A stretch of 64,000 bases of DNA from Pseudomonadota bacterium (GCA_018819925.1 JAHJPG010000110.1:1-64000), one strand, 5' to 3'; counted from the first letter of the stretch, positions 24,809-34,000 are shown. Numbers and translations: made by a program. The notes: generated by a model not told the origin, from the letters alone.

Positions 24809-26624
24809 CCCGCCAGCGCCCCAGGTCCTCCTCCTCAAAGGGGATTCCCTTGCGTTGCAGTTCTTGGCGCACCTCGCGCAGGGCGTCGTCGTCCACCTTT
24901 GGCCGGAACAGGTAGATCTGGCGGGGAGCCCGCAGAACCCGCCCGCAATAGGGTTGGTAGCGTTGCAGTTTGACCGGGAAGTGCTTGCTAACGGCGAAAA
25001 CCAGCCTCTCCTGGCTCAAGAAGTTCAACTTGTGGGCCTCCCAGTAGTCGGCCCAGCCGTGATGCACCTGGTGCTGTTGCATGTAGCGCAGCAGGGGTCC
25101 GTAGTGCTCCCGCCAGGTGGTGGTGGCCCAGGCCGCGGGGTGCAGGGCCACGGCCAAGGCCCCCGCCCCCAACACCCCCAGCAGGGCGGCACCGGCCAAG
25201 ACGCCCTTCCAGCGGACCCGCCGGCCCAGGACGGCCACTCCCCAGGCCAAAAGGAAAGGCCACCACACGATGCTCACCCACAGATAGCGCACCGAAAAGC
25301 GGTCCACCGTGGCGGTGCTGAAGATCAGGGCCGCCAGCAGTGACAAGTAGGACAGGGCGCAGGCATAGGCCATCCAATCCCCGGCCAGGGCCCGGGCCAG
25401 GCCGTGTTCCCGAGCCCGCCGGGCCAGGAGAATTAGCGCCGCCAAGCCGGCCGCCACCCCCGCCGCAAACAAAAGCCAGGCCAGCCAGATCCAGTCCAGG
25501 GGGGCGTGCAGGCTCCAGGCCTCGGGCACGAAGCTTGCGGTGAGCAGGACCAAGTTGTCCCAGATGCGCTCCGGGGTGGCCGGCAGCATGGGGGGCACGT
25601 AGCGGCCCCAGGCGGCAATGTCGCTTTGCTGAAACAGGACATCCCCGACCTGCTTGGCCAAAAGCCCCACTCCCAGGGCGACCAAACCCAGCAGATGGGC
25701 CCGTCCCTCGTCCCCCAGGCGGCCCAGGGTCCAGCGCTCCACGCGGGGCCAGAGGTACAGCGCCCCGGCTAAAACCAGCGCGCACAAGGCCAGGGGCAGG
25801 TCTTGGTGCAGGGCCAGCTTGGGATCGCTGGAGATGGCCAGACCGGGCAGGACCTGCCAGGAGAAATTCCGGCCCGCCGCCAGCACCGCCAGAGCGTAGG
25901 CCAGGTACGCCAAACCCAGGACGGCCAGCGTTTTGGTTGCCGGGTCCCACCAGGGGTACCGCCCTCCATGGCGGGAAAGGCCCAGGTCCTGGCGGGCGCG
26001 GCCGGCCAAAAAAGCCGCGTGGTGCACCAGGCAGGGGATCACCATGAACCAGAACAGGGTCCAGGTCCACCAGCCCAGGCCGGCCAACAGGGCCAGCAGG
26101 CCCAGCCGCCAACCTCCCCGGCCCAGGTCCGGGTGCGGCCCGGCCAGATAGGCGCGGGTCCATACCAGCCACAGCAGCACCCCCCACAACAGAACCGCGG
26201 TGTAGCCGCCGTAGCACAACAGGCCCAGGCGGAAGAAAAAAGGCGGGGCCAGGGCGGCCAGCAACAAGGTGGCCAGGGCCGGCCCGGGCCCGGCCAGACG
26301 GCGGATCAAGACGGCGTTGAGCAAGAGCACCAGCATCACCAGGCCGGTCATGGCCCAGGCCATCACCGTGGGCGAGGCGCCGAACCAGGCGAAAAACGGC
26401 GCCAGGTAATAGGCCTCGCCCGCGCCCATGTAGCCTTGGCCATACATGTAATAGGGGAAGTGCAGACCTTGGGAGATGTGGCGGGCCATGAGCCCCCACA
26501 AGGCGTGGTCCGCATCCAGGAACTTGTCGGCCTTGAGCAGCCAGGGCAGGCGGGTGGCCAGGTTTAAGACCAACAGCAGGCCCGCCCCGGGCCAGAAGGC
26601 CCTATGCCAAAAGCTGGTTGGCAA
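24741..26624 (-). CDS. GT39-like membrane glycosyltransferase
   Basis: The ORF track begins at GTG 26657, but that codon overlaps a predicted -10 box. TTG 26624 with AAGGAG 4 bases upstream is the better start (627 residues). Around a dozen transmembrane helices follow. The first loop has DADHALWGLMARHISQG with D37 and D39, equivalent to the acidic motif of the paralogues at 27527 and 30954, and YGQGYMGAGEAYYLAPFFAWFG matches their second motif. Unlike them it lacks an F5/8-type domain and ends in a short soluble tail. The last 22 codons overlap the end of the YfhO-like gene in antisense. Confidence 0.78.
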   Translation of the reverse strand: MPTSFWHRAFWPGAGLLLVLNLATRLPWLLKADKFLDADHALWGLMARHISQGLHFPYYMYGQGYMGAGEAYYLAPFFAWFGASPTVMAWAMTGLVMLVLLLNAVLIRRLAGPGPALATLLLAALAPPFFFRLGLLCYGGYTAVLLWGVLLWLVWTRAYLAGPHPDLGRGGWRLGLLALLAGLGWWTWTLFWFMVIPCLVHHAAFLAGRARQDLGLSRHGGRYPWWDPATKTLAVLGLAYLAYALAVLAAGRNFSWQVLPGLAISSDPKLALHQDLPLALCALVLAGALYLWPRVERWTLGRLGDEGRAHLLGLVALGVGLLAKQVGDVLFQQSDIAAWGRYVPPMLPATPERIWDNLVLLTASFVPEAWSLHAPLDWIWLAWLLFAAGVAAGLAALILLARRAREHGLARALAGDWMAYACALSYLSLLAALIFSTATVDRFSVRYLWVSIVWWPFLLAWGVAVLGRRVRWKGVLAGAALLGVLGAGALAVALHPAAWATTTWREHYGPLLRYMQQHQVHHGWADYWEAHKLNFLSQERLVFAVSKHFPVKLQRYQPYCGRVLRAPRQIYLFRPKVDDDALREVRQELQRKGIPFEEEDLGRWRVILTGAVSSGGGSKAKPRPGPG

Positions 26625-26655
26625 ATTGCTCCTTGCTTGGGCGACAGTTGCTTGC

Positions 26656-26685
26656 ACTATATTTTTAGGGCCGTGCCGGCGTCAA
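26656..26685 (-). promoter_or_regulatory. Predicted promoter of the GT39-like gene
   Basis: On the minus strand TTGACG (26685-26680) and TATAGT (26661-26656) lie 18 bases apart, matching the sigma70 consensus at 5 of 6 positions each. The start point would be near 26649, downstream of the ORF track's GTG, so that GTG cannot be translated from this transcript. Confidence 0.7.
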
Positions 26686-26731
26686 GCCCGCCGCACAGAT
26701 AGGGGCATGTCTGTTAGAGGACAAAAAGCTT

Positions 26732-26759
26732 TTGCCAACCCGGCATTTTTCTATAGACT
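26732..26759 (+). promoter_or_regulatory. Possible promoter of the GT2 / GT-C operon
   Basis: TTGCCA (26732-26737) and TAGACT (26754-26759) are spaced by 16 bases, in the divergent gap upstream of the GT2 gene at 26796. A TATAGA overlaps the -10 region. The leader would be about 30 bases. Confidence 0.45.
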
Positions 26760-26795
26760 TGACCGCCAGCCAAGCCATCTAACGAAAGTTTCCCC

Positions 26796-27527
26796 ATGGA
26801 AGTCCTGGTCGTCATACCCACATATAACGAGGCCGACAACCTGCGGCCCCTCAGCGAGGCCCTGTTCGGCCTGGGCCTGGACCTGGGCATCTTGATCGTG
26901 GACGACAACTCCCCGGACGGCACCGGAAAAATCGCCGACGAGTTGGCCGGTGAAAACCCGCGCTTCAAGGTAATCCACCGGCCCGGCAAGCAGGGTCTGG
27001 GCACCGCCTACCGCGAAGGCTTCACCTGGGCCCTGGCCAATTACGACGTGCCGCTGTTAGCCCAGATGGACGCCGACTTCTCCCATCCCCCCGAGCGCCT
27101 GCCCAACCTAGTCCAGGCGGCCAGGGGGGGCGCGGTGGGCATTGGTTCGCGCTACGTGTCCGGCGGTGGAGTGAAAAATTGGGGTCTGGGGCGGCGCTTC
27201 CTCAGTAAGGGAGCCAACGTCTACGTGAGCACCATGCTGGGCCTGCCGGTGGGCGACCTCACCGGGGCCTACAAGTGCTGGCCCCGCCGGGCCCTGGAGC
27301 GCCTGGATTTGGCCACCCTGGGGGCCGGGGGCTTCGCCGCCCTGTCGGAGATGGCCTACCGAGCCCACCTTTTGGGCTATCGCCATGAAGAGTTTCCCAT
27401 CATCTTCGAGGACCGGCGGGTGGGCCAGTCCAAGCTGACCGGCTCCATCGCCCTGGAGGCCTTCCTCAACGTATGGCGTTTGCGTTTTTCCAAGACCTTC
27501 GACCCCTCGCAAGCTCCGCCCGCCTGA
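26796..27527 (+). CDS. Dolichol/polyprenyl-phosphate mannosyltransferase-like GT2
   Basis: This 243-residue soluble GT2 begins EVLVVIPTYNEADNLRPL and carries VDDNSPDGT, the metal site QMDADFSHPP, and GSRYVSGGGVKNWGLGRRFLSKGAN. These are the hallmarks of the DPM1 catalytic domain, which forms polyprenyl-phosphomannose from GDP-mannose. There are no C-terminal transmembrane helices, as in the short DPM1 type. Its stop overlaps the next gene's ATG by one base (TGATG), so it is coupled to a GT-C transferase that would consume its product. The sugar could also be glucose or another hexose. Confidence 0.92.
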   Translation: MEVLVVIPTYNEADNLRPLSEALFGLGLDLGILIVDDNSPDGTGKIADELAGENPRFKVIHRPGKQGLGTAYREGFTWALANYDVPLLAQMDADFSHPPERLPNLVQAARGGAVGIGSRYVSGGGVKNWGLGRRFLSKGANVYVSTMLGLPVGDLTGAYKCWPRRALERLDLATLGAGGFAALSEMAYRAHLLGYRHEEFPIIFEDRRVGQSKLTGSIALEAFLNVWRLRFSKTFDPSQAPPA

Positions 27528-29797
27528 TGAAATCCGGCTCGGCCCCCCCCCGCCCTTCGCGCTGGCTTACCGCCCTGTGCCTGGCCGGTTGCGTGGCCCT
27601 GTATTGGGGAGTGCGCCTGTGGCTCATCTCCTGCCCCTCGTTCAGCCAGGTGGACTACGACGAAGCGGTGACCGGGCTCATGGCCCTGGATATTCTCAAG
27701 GGCGAGCACCAGCTGCTTTTCTGGGGCCAGCCCTACATGGGCACCCTGGAGGCCTACCTGGCCGCCTTGCTGTTCAAGCTGTTCGGCCCTTCCACTTTGA
27801 TGCTGCGCCTGGCACTTCTCATATACGGCTCCGCCGGGGTGCTGGCCCTGTACGCCCTGGGCCGGTCGGCGGACAGTTGGCGCACCGGAGTGTTGGCCGC
27901 GTCCCTGTGGTCCCTGCCGCCGCTGTTTCTCAGCTTCCAGGGGATCTATGTCACCGGCGGGCACCTGGAGGCGGTGGTGGCCGGGGCGCTTCTTTTGGCC
28001 GGGGCCTGCCGTTTGGCCTTCCATCCGCCCCTCCGCGCCGGTCTTTGGGCCCTGGGGCTGGGGGTGGTGGGCGGCCTGGGGCTGTGGTCCAGCCTGCTGA
28101 TCCTGCCCCTGGTGGCCGCGTCTCTGCTGGGGCTGTGCCTGGCCCGGCCCACCTGGCTGCTGGGCCGGGGGCCCTGGCTGGCCGGAGCGGGCCTGCTCCT
28201 GGGCGCGGCTCCCTTGCTCGTCTGGAACGCCGAGCACCACTGGCTGACCCTGGTCCAGGTGGGCGGCTCCCAACTCGACCGCGCCTGGTCCAACGCCTCG
28301 ATGCTGGTGGGCAATGTGTGGACTCCGATGCTCACCGGGGCCTGGTGGGACGCCCGCAGCGTGGCCGGTCAGATGCCCCTGCCGCTGGCCCCGGTGGTGC
28401 TGGCCCTGGTCTATCTGCCCGCCCTGGGCCTGGCCCTGGCCGCGGCGGTGGGTTGGGTCCGGCGGGCCTGGCGGCGGGAAAATCCCTGGCAGAGCCCGGC
28501 CGACCTGGTGGCCCTGGCCCTGTGGGTGCTTTTGTTTCTGCACGCATCCAGCGGGCATGGCCACAAGGCCATCCTGCGCTACGCCACCCCGCTGATGGTG
28601 CCCATCACCGTCCTGGCCGCCCTGTGGTTGGGCAAGGTGGTCCGTTGGCGGCCCCTGTTGGGTTTGGGGATGGCCGCCGGGCTCCTGGCCTTCAATTTCT
28701 ACACCCACCATCTGTACCTGGAACGCTTCTCTCAGACTCCCCACCGGCCGGTGGAAGCGGTGCTGGAGGTGCTGGAGGCCAAGGGGGTGGATTTCGGCTA
28801 CGCCCACGGCCGGGTGGCCCTGCCCATCACCTTTGAGAGTCAGGGCCGGGTGATGGCGGCGGACTTCTTCGGGGCGCGTAACCTCAGCCACCTTCGCCAG
28901 GTGGACGCCTCGGCCCAGCCGGCCCTGGTCACCCACACGGGCCTGGCCGTGCCCCCACCGGCGGTGATGGACACGGCGCTGCGCGGCCTGGGGGTCTGGA
29001 AAGAGCCCCTGAAGGTGGAGCAATACGTGGTGTGGCACGATTTCCCCCCGGCGCCGGTGCTGGCCCCCCTGGCATCCCAAGGCTGGAAAACCCGGGCATC
29101 CCAGGGGCAAGCCGCCGCGGTGCTGGACCGTAACCTGGACACCACCTGGAGCCTCAAGCCCGGCCGAACCTCCCATCTCTGGCTGGACCTGGGCGCGGCC
29201 CAGCCGGTGGCCCGCGTCAGCCTTTTGCCCGGACCGACCTGGAAGGGAAAGCCGGGCATGCTCTACAACCTCACCATCCAGGGCTCGCTGGACGGTATAA
29301 CCTGGCAGCCCCTGGCCGGGGGCGCCGGCTGCATGGCCGGCCTCACCTGGCGGGAGCGCCGGGTTAAGCTGGAGGCGGTGCCAACCCTGGAGTTCACCTT
29401 CCCGGCCCAAAAGGTGCGCTGGCTGGGCTTGAAGGTGGAGCCGGGCAACCCCTCCTGGCCCCCCCTGGAGGTGGCCGAGCTGTTCCTCTACCAACCCGCC
29501 GAGGGCCCGCCCCAGTGGCCCCAGGAAGCCGAGGACCAGCTCAAGCTGGGCCGCCAGGCCCTGGCCGCCTGGGAAACCCGGCCCACCGCTCCCTTCCCCG
29601 GGGGCCACGCGGCCTTTGCCCGTTTCTGGGCATCCCAGGTGGACTGGACCAAAGTGGTGGCCCACCTGCGCCAGGCCGCCTGCGACGCCCCGGATTGGGA
29701 GCGGCCCTATCGCCTGCTGCTGGAGGCCGCCCGCAAGAACCGCCAGCCCAAGCAGCGCCTGCAGGGGGCGGGCGGCTGCCAGCCCAGCCGGTCCTGA
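27527..29797 (+). CDS. GT39-like glycosyltransferase fused to an F5/8-type C (discoidin-like) domain
   Basis: With ATG 27527, which overlaps the GT2 stop by one base, it has 756 residues. Residues 15 to about 410 are a GT-C membrane domain; the first loop has VDYDEAVTGLMALDILKGEHQLLFWGQPYMG with D45-E46. From about 490 to 670 lies a beta-sandwich: LDRNLDTTWSLKPG, SHLWLDLGAAQPVARVSLLPG, LTIQGSLDGITWQPLAGG, a clear F5/8 type C pattern that commonly binds carbohydrate. A short alpha-helical tail follows. It is likely a periplasmic-face transferase that holds its glycan acceptor with the appended domain. The paralogue at 30954 has the same design. Confidence 0.8.
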   Translation: MKSGSAPPRPSRWLTALCLAGCVALYWGVRLWLISCPSFSQVDYDEAVTGLMALDILKGEHQLLFWGQPYMGTLEAYLAALLFKLFGPSTLMLRLALLIYGSAGVLALYALGRSADSWRTGVLAASLWSLPPLFLSFQGIYVTGGHLEAVVAGALLLAGACRLAFHPPLRAGLWALGLGVVGGLGLWSSLLILPLVAASLLGLCLARPTWLLGRGPWLAGAGLLLGAAPLLVWNAEHHWLTLVQVGGSQLDRAWSNASMLVGNVWTPMLTGAWWDARSVAGQMPLPLAPVVLALVYLPALGLALAAAVGWVRRAWRRENPWQSPADLVALALWVLLFLHASSGHGHKAILRYATPLMVPITVLAALWLGKVVRWRPLLGLGMAAGLLAFNFYTHHLYLERFSQTPHRPVEAVLEVLEAKGVDFGYAHGRVALPITFESQGRVMAADFFGARNLSHLRQVDASAQPALVTHTGLAVPPPAVMDTALRGLGVWKEPLKVEQYVVWHDFPPAPVLAPLASQGWKTRASQGQAAAVLDRNLDTTWSLKPGRTSHLWLDLGAAQPVARVSLLPGPTWKGKPGMLYNLTIQGSLDGITWQPLAGGAGCMAGLTWRERRVKLEAVPTLEFTFPAQKVRWLGLKVEPGNPSWPPLEVAELFLYQPAEGPPQWPQEAEDQLKLGRQALAAWETRPTAPFPGGHAAFARFWASQVDWTKVVAHLRQAACDAPDWERPYRLLLEAARKNRQPKQRLQGAGGCQPSRS

Positions 29798-29835
29798 GGC
29801 CTTGTAAAGCCGGGGCGCGGTCTTTACACTGGCCT
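29797..29835. repeat. Imperfect palindrome after the GT-C gene
   Basis: AGGCC-TTGTAAAG and CTTTACA-CTGGCCT face each other around a GC-rich centre; TGTAAAG/CTTTACA pairs perfectly over 7 bp and AGGCC/GGCCT over 5. It starts at the stop codon region of the GT-C gene. No T-tract follows, so it may be a protein-binding site or a processing hairpin rather than a terminator. Nothing else is seen in the 158-base gap before the next gene. Confidence 0.45.
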
Positions 29836-29955
29836 AAGGCGTTCCGGCGCGGGGCCCGGACCGCCAATTGGAGCTAGCGCCCTGCCCCTTGCCGGAGAGC
29901 CCTTGCCCAACCTAAGCGGCCTTTGCCCATACCTGCCTGGCACGGAGCGCACCGT

Positions 29956-30957
29956 ATGAGGTGGCAGCTCCCGCTGGGCTTGGCCATCAGCGCGGCCTGC
30001 CTGGTCTGGCTATTGGGCCAGGTGGACCTGACCCGCCTGGCCCGTCTCATGACCAGCTTCAGCCCCTGGTATCCCCTGGCCGTGGCCATCCTGCTGGCCT
30101 GGGTTTTTTGGCTGCGCTCCCAGCGCTGGCAGCTTTTGCTGCGGCCCCTGAAGCGTTGCCCGGTGGGCGAGCTTTATTCGGCCAACCTCATCGGCTTCAT
30201 GGCCAACAACGTCCTTCCCGCCCGCCTGGGAGAAATCGTGCGGGCCTACTCGGTGAACCGCCTGTGCGCGGTGCCGGTTTCCGGGGTCCTGGCCACCCTG
30301 GTAATCGAACGGGTGTTGGACGGCATGGCCATCTTGGCCTTTTTCTTCCTGGCGCTATTTTTCACCGACCCCACCGCCCAGGCCGGAGCCTTCAACGTGG
30401 CCTACCTGAGGGGCATCGGGCTGTTTTTGCTAGCCGGCTACCTGGGGGTGTTGGGCCTCATGGCCGCCCTGTGGCGCTGGCCCTCGGCCACCAGCGGCTG
30501 GCTGGCCCGGCTGGCCGGCCGCCTAAGCCCCCGCCTGGGGGAAAAGGCGGCCTCGATCCTGGCCAACTTCACCCAGGGACTGGGGCTGTTGGGCCAGGGG
30601 CGCCATCTGCCCCTGTTGATCGCCCAGTCCCTGGCCATGTGGCTGCTCGTGTTGCTAACCGCCTATGTGTTCTTGCCGGCCGTGGGCCTGCCCCACAGCC
30701 TGTTGATGGCGGCCATGGCCCTAGTGGGAGGCTCCCTGGCCGCGGCGGTGCCCGCCGGGCCCGGTTACATCGGCACCACCCAGGTGGCGGTGATGTGGAC
30801 CCTGATGCTGGCCGGGGCCGACCAGGAACGGGCCGCGGCCTTCAGCCTGGTCTACTGGGCGGCTCTGTATTTCCCGGTCACCGCCGCCGGGCTGGTGGAG
30901 ATGCTGCGCCGGGGCATGAGCCTTTCCTCCCTGCGCGGCGGCGGGAAAAAGCCGTGA
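29956..30957 (+). CDS. LPG_synthase_TM (AglD/UPF0104-like) flippase-related membrane protein
   Basis: The start is ATG 29956 with GGAG 8 bases before, giving 333 residues and about 8 transmembrane helices. The family signature N-x-L-P-A-R-x-G-E-x-x-R is present as NNVLPARLGEIVRAYSVNR, followed by LATLVIERVLDG. A late P-loop-like turn, AAVPAGPGYIGTTQ, is also typical. Members resemble the membrane half of lysyl-phosphatidylglycerol synthase and archaeal AglD, and are thought to handle or flip polyprenyl-linked sugars. It overlaps the next GT-C gene by 4 bases (GTGA), which supports a joint role. The reaction is not established for this family. Confidence 0.83.
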   Translation: MRWQLPLGLAISAACLVWLLGQVDLTRLARLMTSFSPWYPLAVAILLAWVFWLRSQRWQLLLRPLKRCPVGELYSANLIGFMANNVLPARLGEIVRAYSVNRLCAVPVSGVLATLVIERVLDGMAILAFFFLALFFTDPTAQAGAFNVAYLRGIGLFLLAGYLGVLGLMAALWRWPSATSGWLARLAGRLSPRLGEKAASILANFTQGLGLLGQGRHLPLLIAQSLAMWLLVLLTAYVFLPAVGLPHSLLMAAMALVGGSLAAAVPAGPGYIGTTQVAVMWTLMLAGADQERAAAFSLVYWAALYFPVTAAGLVEMLRRGMSLSSLRGGGKKP

Positions 30958-33326
30958 GCATCCGGCAAGGCGCGGGACGGGAGGCCGGAGACCCGGGCCT
31001 GGGCCGCACGGCCCTGCTGCTGCTGGGCATCATCCTGCTGGGGGCCCTGGTGCGCGGGATGTATTTGCTGTGGCCCTACCTTGACAGCGACATCGCGGTG
31101 GTGGGGCTCATGGCCCGCCACGCCCTGGCCGGTGAGTTCTACCCCCTGTATTGGGGCAACCACTACGGCGGCAGCCTGGAGTCCCTGGCCGCCGCCGGAG
31201 TCTTCGCCCTGGCCGGCTCCGGGACCAGGGCCCTGAACGCCACCGCCGCGCTCATCTCCCTGACCTATCTGCCCCTGCTCTACCTCCTGGGCAAGGAGGT
31301 GATAGGCCGGCGGGCCGGCCTGTGCGCCGCCTTCCTGGCCGCCCTGGGCCCCTACATGCTGGTGGCCTACTCGGTGGTGGCCCGGGGCCTGCACGTGGAG
31401 ATGCTTCCCCTGGGCGCGCTGCTGTTGTGGCTGACGGTGCGCCTGCTAAAGGCCGGGCCCACCAGCCCCGGCCAGACCTCGGCCCTGGTTGCCTGGGGGC
31501 TCACCGCCGGGGTGGGGGTGTGGACCAATCCCCTGTTCGTCTACTTCCTGCCACCCACCCTGCTGCTGTTGCTCTACAGCGCGCCGCGCCTGGTGCTCAC
31601 CTTGCGCTTCTGGCTAATGGCCCTGGCCGCCCTGGCGGGGGCCGCGCCGCTGATCTACCACAACTGGCTCACCGCCGGGGGCACCCTGCACTACATGGAG
31701 ATACCCCGGCCCCATTCTGGCTTTGTCAACAACCTGAACTTTTTGCTGCGCCACGGACTGCCCGCCGCGGTGGGCGCCACCTGGTTCAAAAAGAGTTGGG
31801 TGCTTGCCGGCCTGGGCCCGGCCCTGGCCCTGGCCGCCGGCCTCAGTCTGGCCTGGGCCCTGTGGCGCTGGGGAGGGGATCTGCTCAGACGCCTGGCCCG
31901 GCGCGACCATGGAGCCAGCGGCGGCGAGGTGCTGTTGCTCACCATGGGCAGCGTGGCCTACGTTTTCTGCGCCGTGGGCGGAGCCGACTCGGGCTCCTTC
32001 CGCTACTTGCTGGCCCTGTACATCATCTGGCCCCTGGTGGCCGCCCTGGCCTGGGACTCCCTGCGCCGCCGGGGCGGGGCGTTGGCCATGCTGGGGTGGC
32101 TGTTCCTGGCCCTGGTGGCGGCGGGCAGCCTGTGGGGCACCGTGGCCTTCTCGCCGTTGAACCACGCCGAACAGCGGGCCGACTCCCGGGAAATGGGTCC
32201 TGAGCAAGAGTCTCTGACCAAGACCTTGCAAGGGCTGGGCATACGCTACGCCTATGTGGTCGATTATTGGCTGGGCATGAAGGGCACCTTCCTGGCCGAT
32301 GAGAAAGTGGTGATGCTGCCCTTTGACCACGAGCGCCATCCGCCCTACAAAGAGGCCCTGCTGCGCGCCCCCCGCTACGCGGTGGTGATGCTGGGAGAGT
32401 CCAACGCCAAGGTGACCCGCCAGAGCCTGGCCACGGTGCGGGCCTCTTACAAGGAAAAGACCGCCCCGCCCCGCTGGCACATTTTTTATGATATCGCCCC
32501 GCCGCCCCAGGGGGTGACCGCAGTGCCGCCCCGGGCCTGGAGCCTGAAAGGCGGCGATGGCGCGGCCCTGTGGGACCGCGACGCAACCACCCGCCTCACC
32601 TGGCCCCAGCAACCGGGCGCCGGACCCACCCTGGATTTGGGCGGCGAGGTGGAGAGAGTGTGCCAGGTGCTCATCTTCCCGGGCAAGGCCCAGCTCTTGC
32701 CCAGGGAACTGCGGGTGCTGGGCAGCGGCGACGGCCAAAGCTGGCAAGCGTTGGCCAAGGCCCAGCCCTATTTGCCCTTCCACTGGAGCGGAGGCCGTCT
32801 GTCCATAAACCGGCGGGCCCCCTGGCAGGAGATACGCTTCGCCCCCACCACCTTGCGCTATCTGCGCCTGGAGCAGAGCGGGCAGGCCAAGGATGTTTGG
32901 GCGGTCAACGAATTGATCGTGGGGCGGGCCGTGGAGGGTGGCAAGCCCTCGCCGCCGGCCGGGGCGGCCCAACGCCTGGCCGGGAACTGGCGGCAAGATG
33001 AGCGCATCTGGGCTCCTCCAGCCCTGCGGGCTTGGCTGCCGCCGGAGATGCGCATCGGCCCGGCCCCCCGGCACCAACCCGCCTGGCTGCCGCCATACCT
33101 CTATGCCCTGGAGTTGATGCCCACCCAACGCCCCCTGAACCTGGCCGTGGAGGCCCAGTTGGCCCCGGCCGCCGCCCAGGCCTTGCAACTGGCCGGGTAC
33201 GCCCAGGAGGCCGCGCAGCCCTTGGATGGTTGGGTGCTGTTCAAGGCAGCGCCGGGACCCGGGGCCCGGCCCCTGTACTGGGCCGGGCTGCTGCCCTTGG
33301 CGCTCGGCCGGGGCGCGGGTGACTAG
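30954..33326 (+). CDS. GT39-like glycosyltransferase with C-terminal discoidin-like domain
   Basis: The true start is GTG 30954, overlapping the flippase-like stop as GTGA; the listed ORF reads the upstream gene out of frame. It has 790 residues. The membrane part begins at residue 19; its first loop is PYLDSDIAVVGLMARHALAGEFYPLYWGNHYGG, with D44 and D46. From about 520 to 660 a discoidin-like domain shows LWDRDATTRLTWPQQPG, PTLDLGGEVERVCQVLIFPG, LRVLGSGDGQSWQALA and RYLRLEQSG. The last 110 residues are proline-rich. It is a diverged paralogue of the 27527 protein. The stop shares a CTAG with the converging GT2 gene. Confidence 0.8.
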   Translation: MSIRQGAGREAGDPGLGRTALLLLGIILLGALVRGMYLLWPYLDSDIAVVGLMARHALAGEFYPLYWGNHYGGSLESLAAAGVFALAGSGTRALNATAALISLTYLPLLYLLGKEVIGRRAGLCAAFLAALGPYMLVAYSVVARGLHVEMLPLGALLLWLTVRLLKAGPTSPGQTSALVAWGLTAGVGVWTNPLFVYFLPPTLLLLLYSAPRLVLTLRFWLMALAALAGAAPLIYHNWLTAGGTLHYMEIPRPHSGFVNNLNFLLRHGLPAAVGATWFKKSWVLAGLGPALALAAGLSLAWALWRWGGDLLRRLARRDHGASGGEVLLLTMGSVAYVFCAVGGADSGSFRYLLALYIIWPLVAALAWDSLRRRGGALAMLGWLFLALVAAGSLWGTVAFSPLNHAEQRADSREMGPEQESLTKTLQGLGIRYAYVVDYWLGMKGTFLADEKVVMLPFDHERHPPYKEALLRAPRYAVVMLGESNAKVTRQSLATVRASYKEKTAPPRWHIFYDIAPPPQGVTAVPPRAWSLKGGDGAALWDRDATTRLTWPQQPGAGPTLDLGGEVERVCQVLIFPGKAQLLPRELRVLGSGDGQSWQALAKAQPYLPFHWSGGRLSINRRAPWQEIRFAPTTLRYLRLEQSGQAKDVWAVNELIVGRAVEGGKPSPPAGAAQRLAGNWRQDERIWAPPALRAWLPPEMRIGPAPRHQPAWLPPYLYALELMPTQRPLNLAVEAQLAPAAAQALQLAGYAQEAAQPLDGWVLFKAAPGPGARPLYWAGLLPLALGRGAGD

Positions 33327-34000
33327 GAGCCGAAGCGAACCTTGAGAATGCGCTTCAGGGTCCACCAGGCGCTTTTCAGGGGGTCCAGGGTGCTTTCACC
33401 GGTGCGCTCGTCGTAGGGAATGAACACCACCTTGAGCTTTTTGCCGTGGGCCATGGGCTTGAGCAACAGCTCCACCGGCAGGGCCGAGCCGTTGGCCTGA
33501 AACTCCATTTCATCGAACAGGCTGGTGCGGTAGGCCCGCATGCCCGAGTGCAGGTCGGTGATGCGGCGCAGAAAAAGCGCGCTGGCCAGCCAGGCGAAGC
33601 CCCAGTTGGCCAGGTAGTTGATCCAGGGCATGGAGGCGGGCTTGGTTTCCAGGCGCGAGGCGTCCACAACGTCGGCCTGGCCGGAGAGCACGTATTCGGC
33701 GATTTCCATAATGCGGCTGGTGGGATAGGTGTCGTCGCAGTCCAGGGTGACCACCACCTGGCCTCGGGCCGAGGTGAGGGCCCGCATCATGGCCGGCCCG
33801 TAGCCCTTGGGGGGAAACTGGCGTATCACCTCGGCTCCGGCGGCGGCGGCGATCTCCGGAGTGCGGTCCTTGGAGGAGTCCACCAACAGGATGTGGGCCT
33901 CGGGCGCGGCCGCCTGGATGTCGGCGATGACCTTGCCCACCGCCGCTTCCTCGTTCATGGAGATCATGGCCACGGTGATCTGGGGGTCGCTTGGGCTCAT
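33323..34000 (-). CDS. Glycosyltransferase family 2 (DPM1/DPG-synthase-like)
   Basis: The protein has 225 residues, starts at ATG 34000 and has AAAGGA 8 bases upstream. GT-A motifs are VAMISMNEEAAVGKVI, LLVDSSKDRTPEIA and the metal site TLDCDDTYPTSRIME. FPPKGYGPAMMRAL replaces the usual GKGxA loop and resembles archaeal and bacterial polyprenyl-phosphate glucosyltransferases. There is no transmembrane helix. The 3' end overlaps the facing GT-C gene by 4 bases. It is a second potential maker of polyprenyl-phosphate sugar, possibly with a different donor from the 26796 enzyme. Confidence 0.87.
   Translation of the reverse strand: MSPSDPQITVAMISMNEEAAVGKVIADIQAAAPEAHILLVDSSKDRTPEIAAAAGAEVIRQFPPKGYGPAMMRALTSARGQVVVTLDCDDTYPTSRIMEIAEYVLSGQADVVDASRLETKPASMPWINYLANWGFAWLASALFLRRITDLHSGMRAYRTSLFDEMEFQANGSALPVELLLKPMAHGKKLKVVFIPYDERTGESTLDPLKSAWWTLKRILKVRFGS

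Noticed and set aside
29961-33326. 1121-residue ORF suggesting a fusion protein
   Set aside because: The first 331 codons are an out-of-frame reading of the flippase-like gene; GTG 30954 is the start of the GT-C gene.
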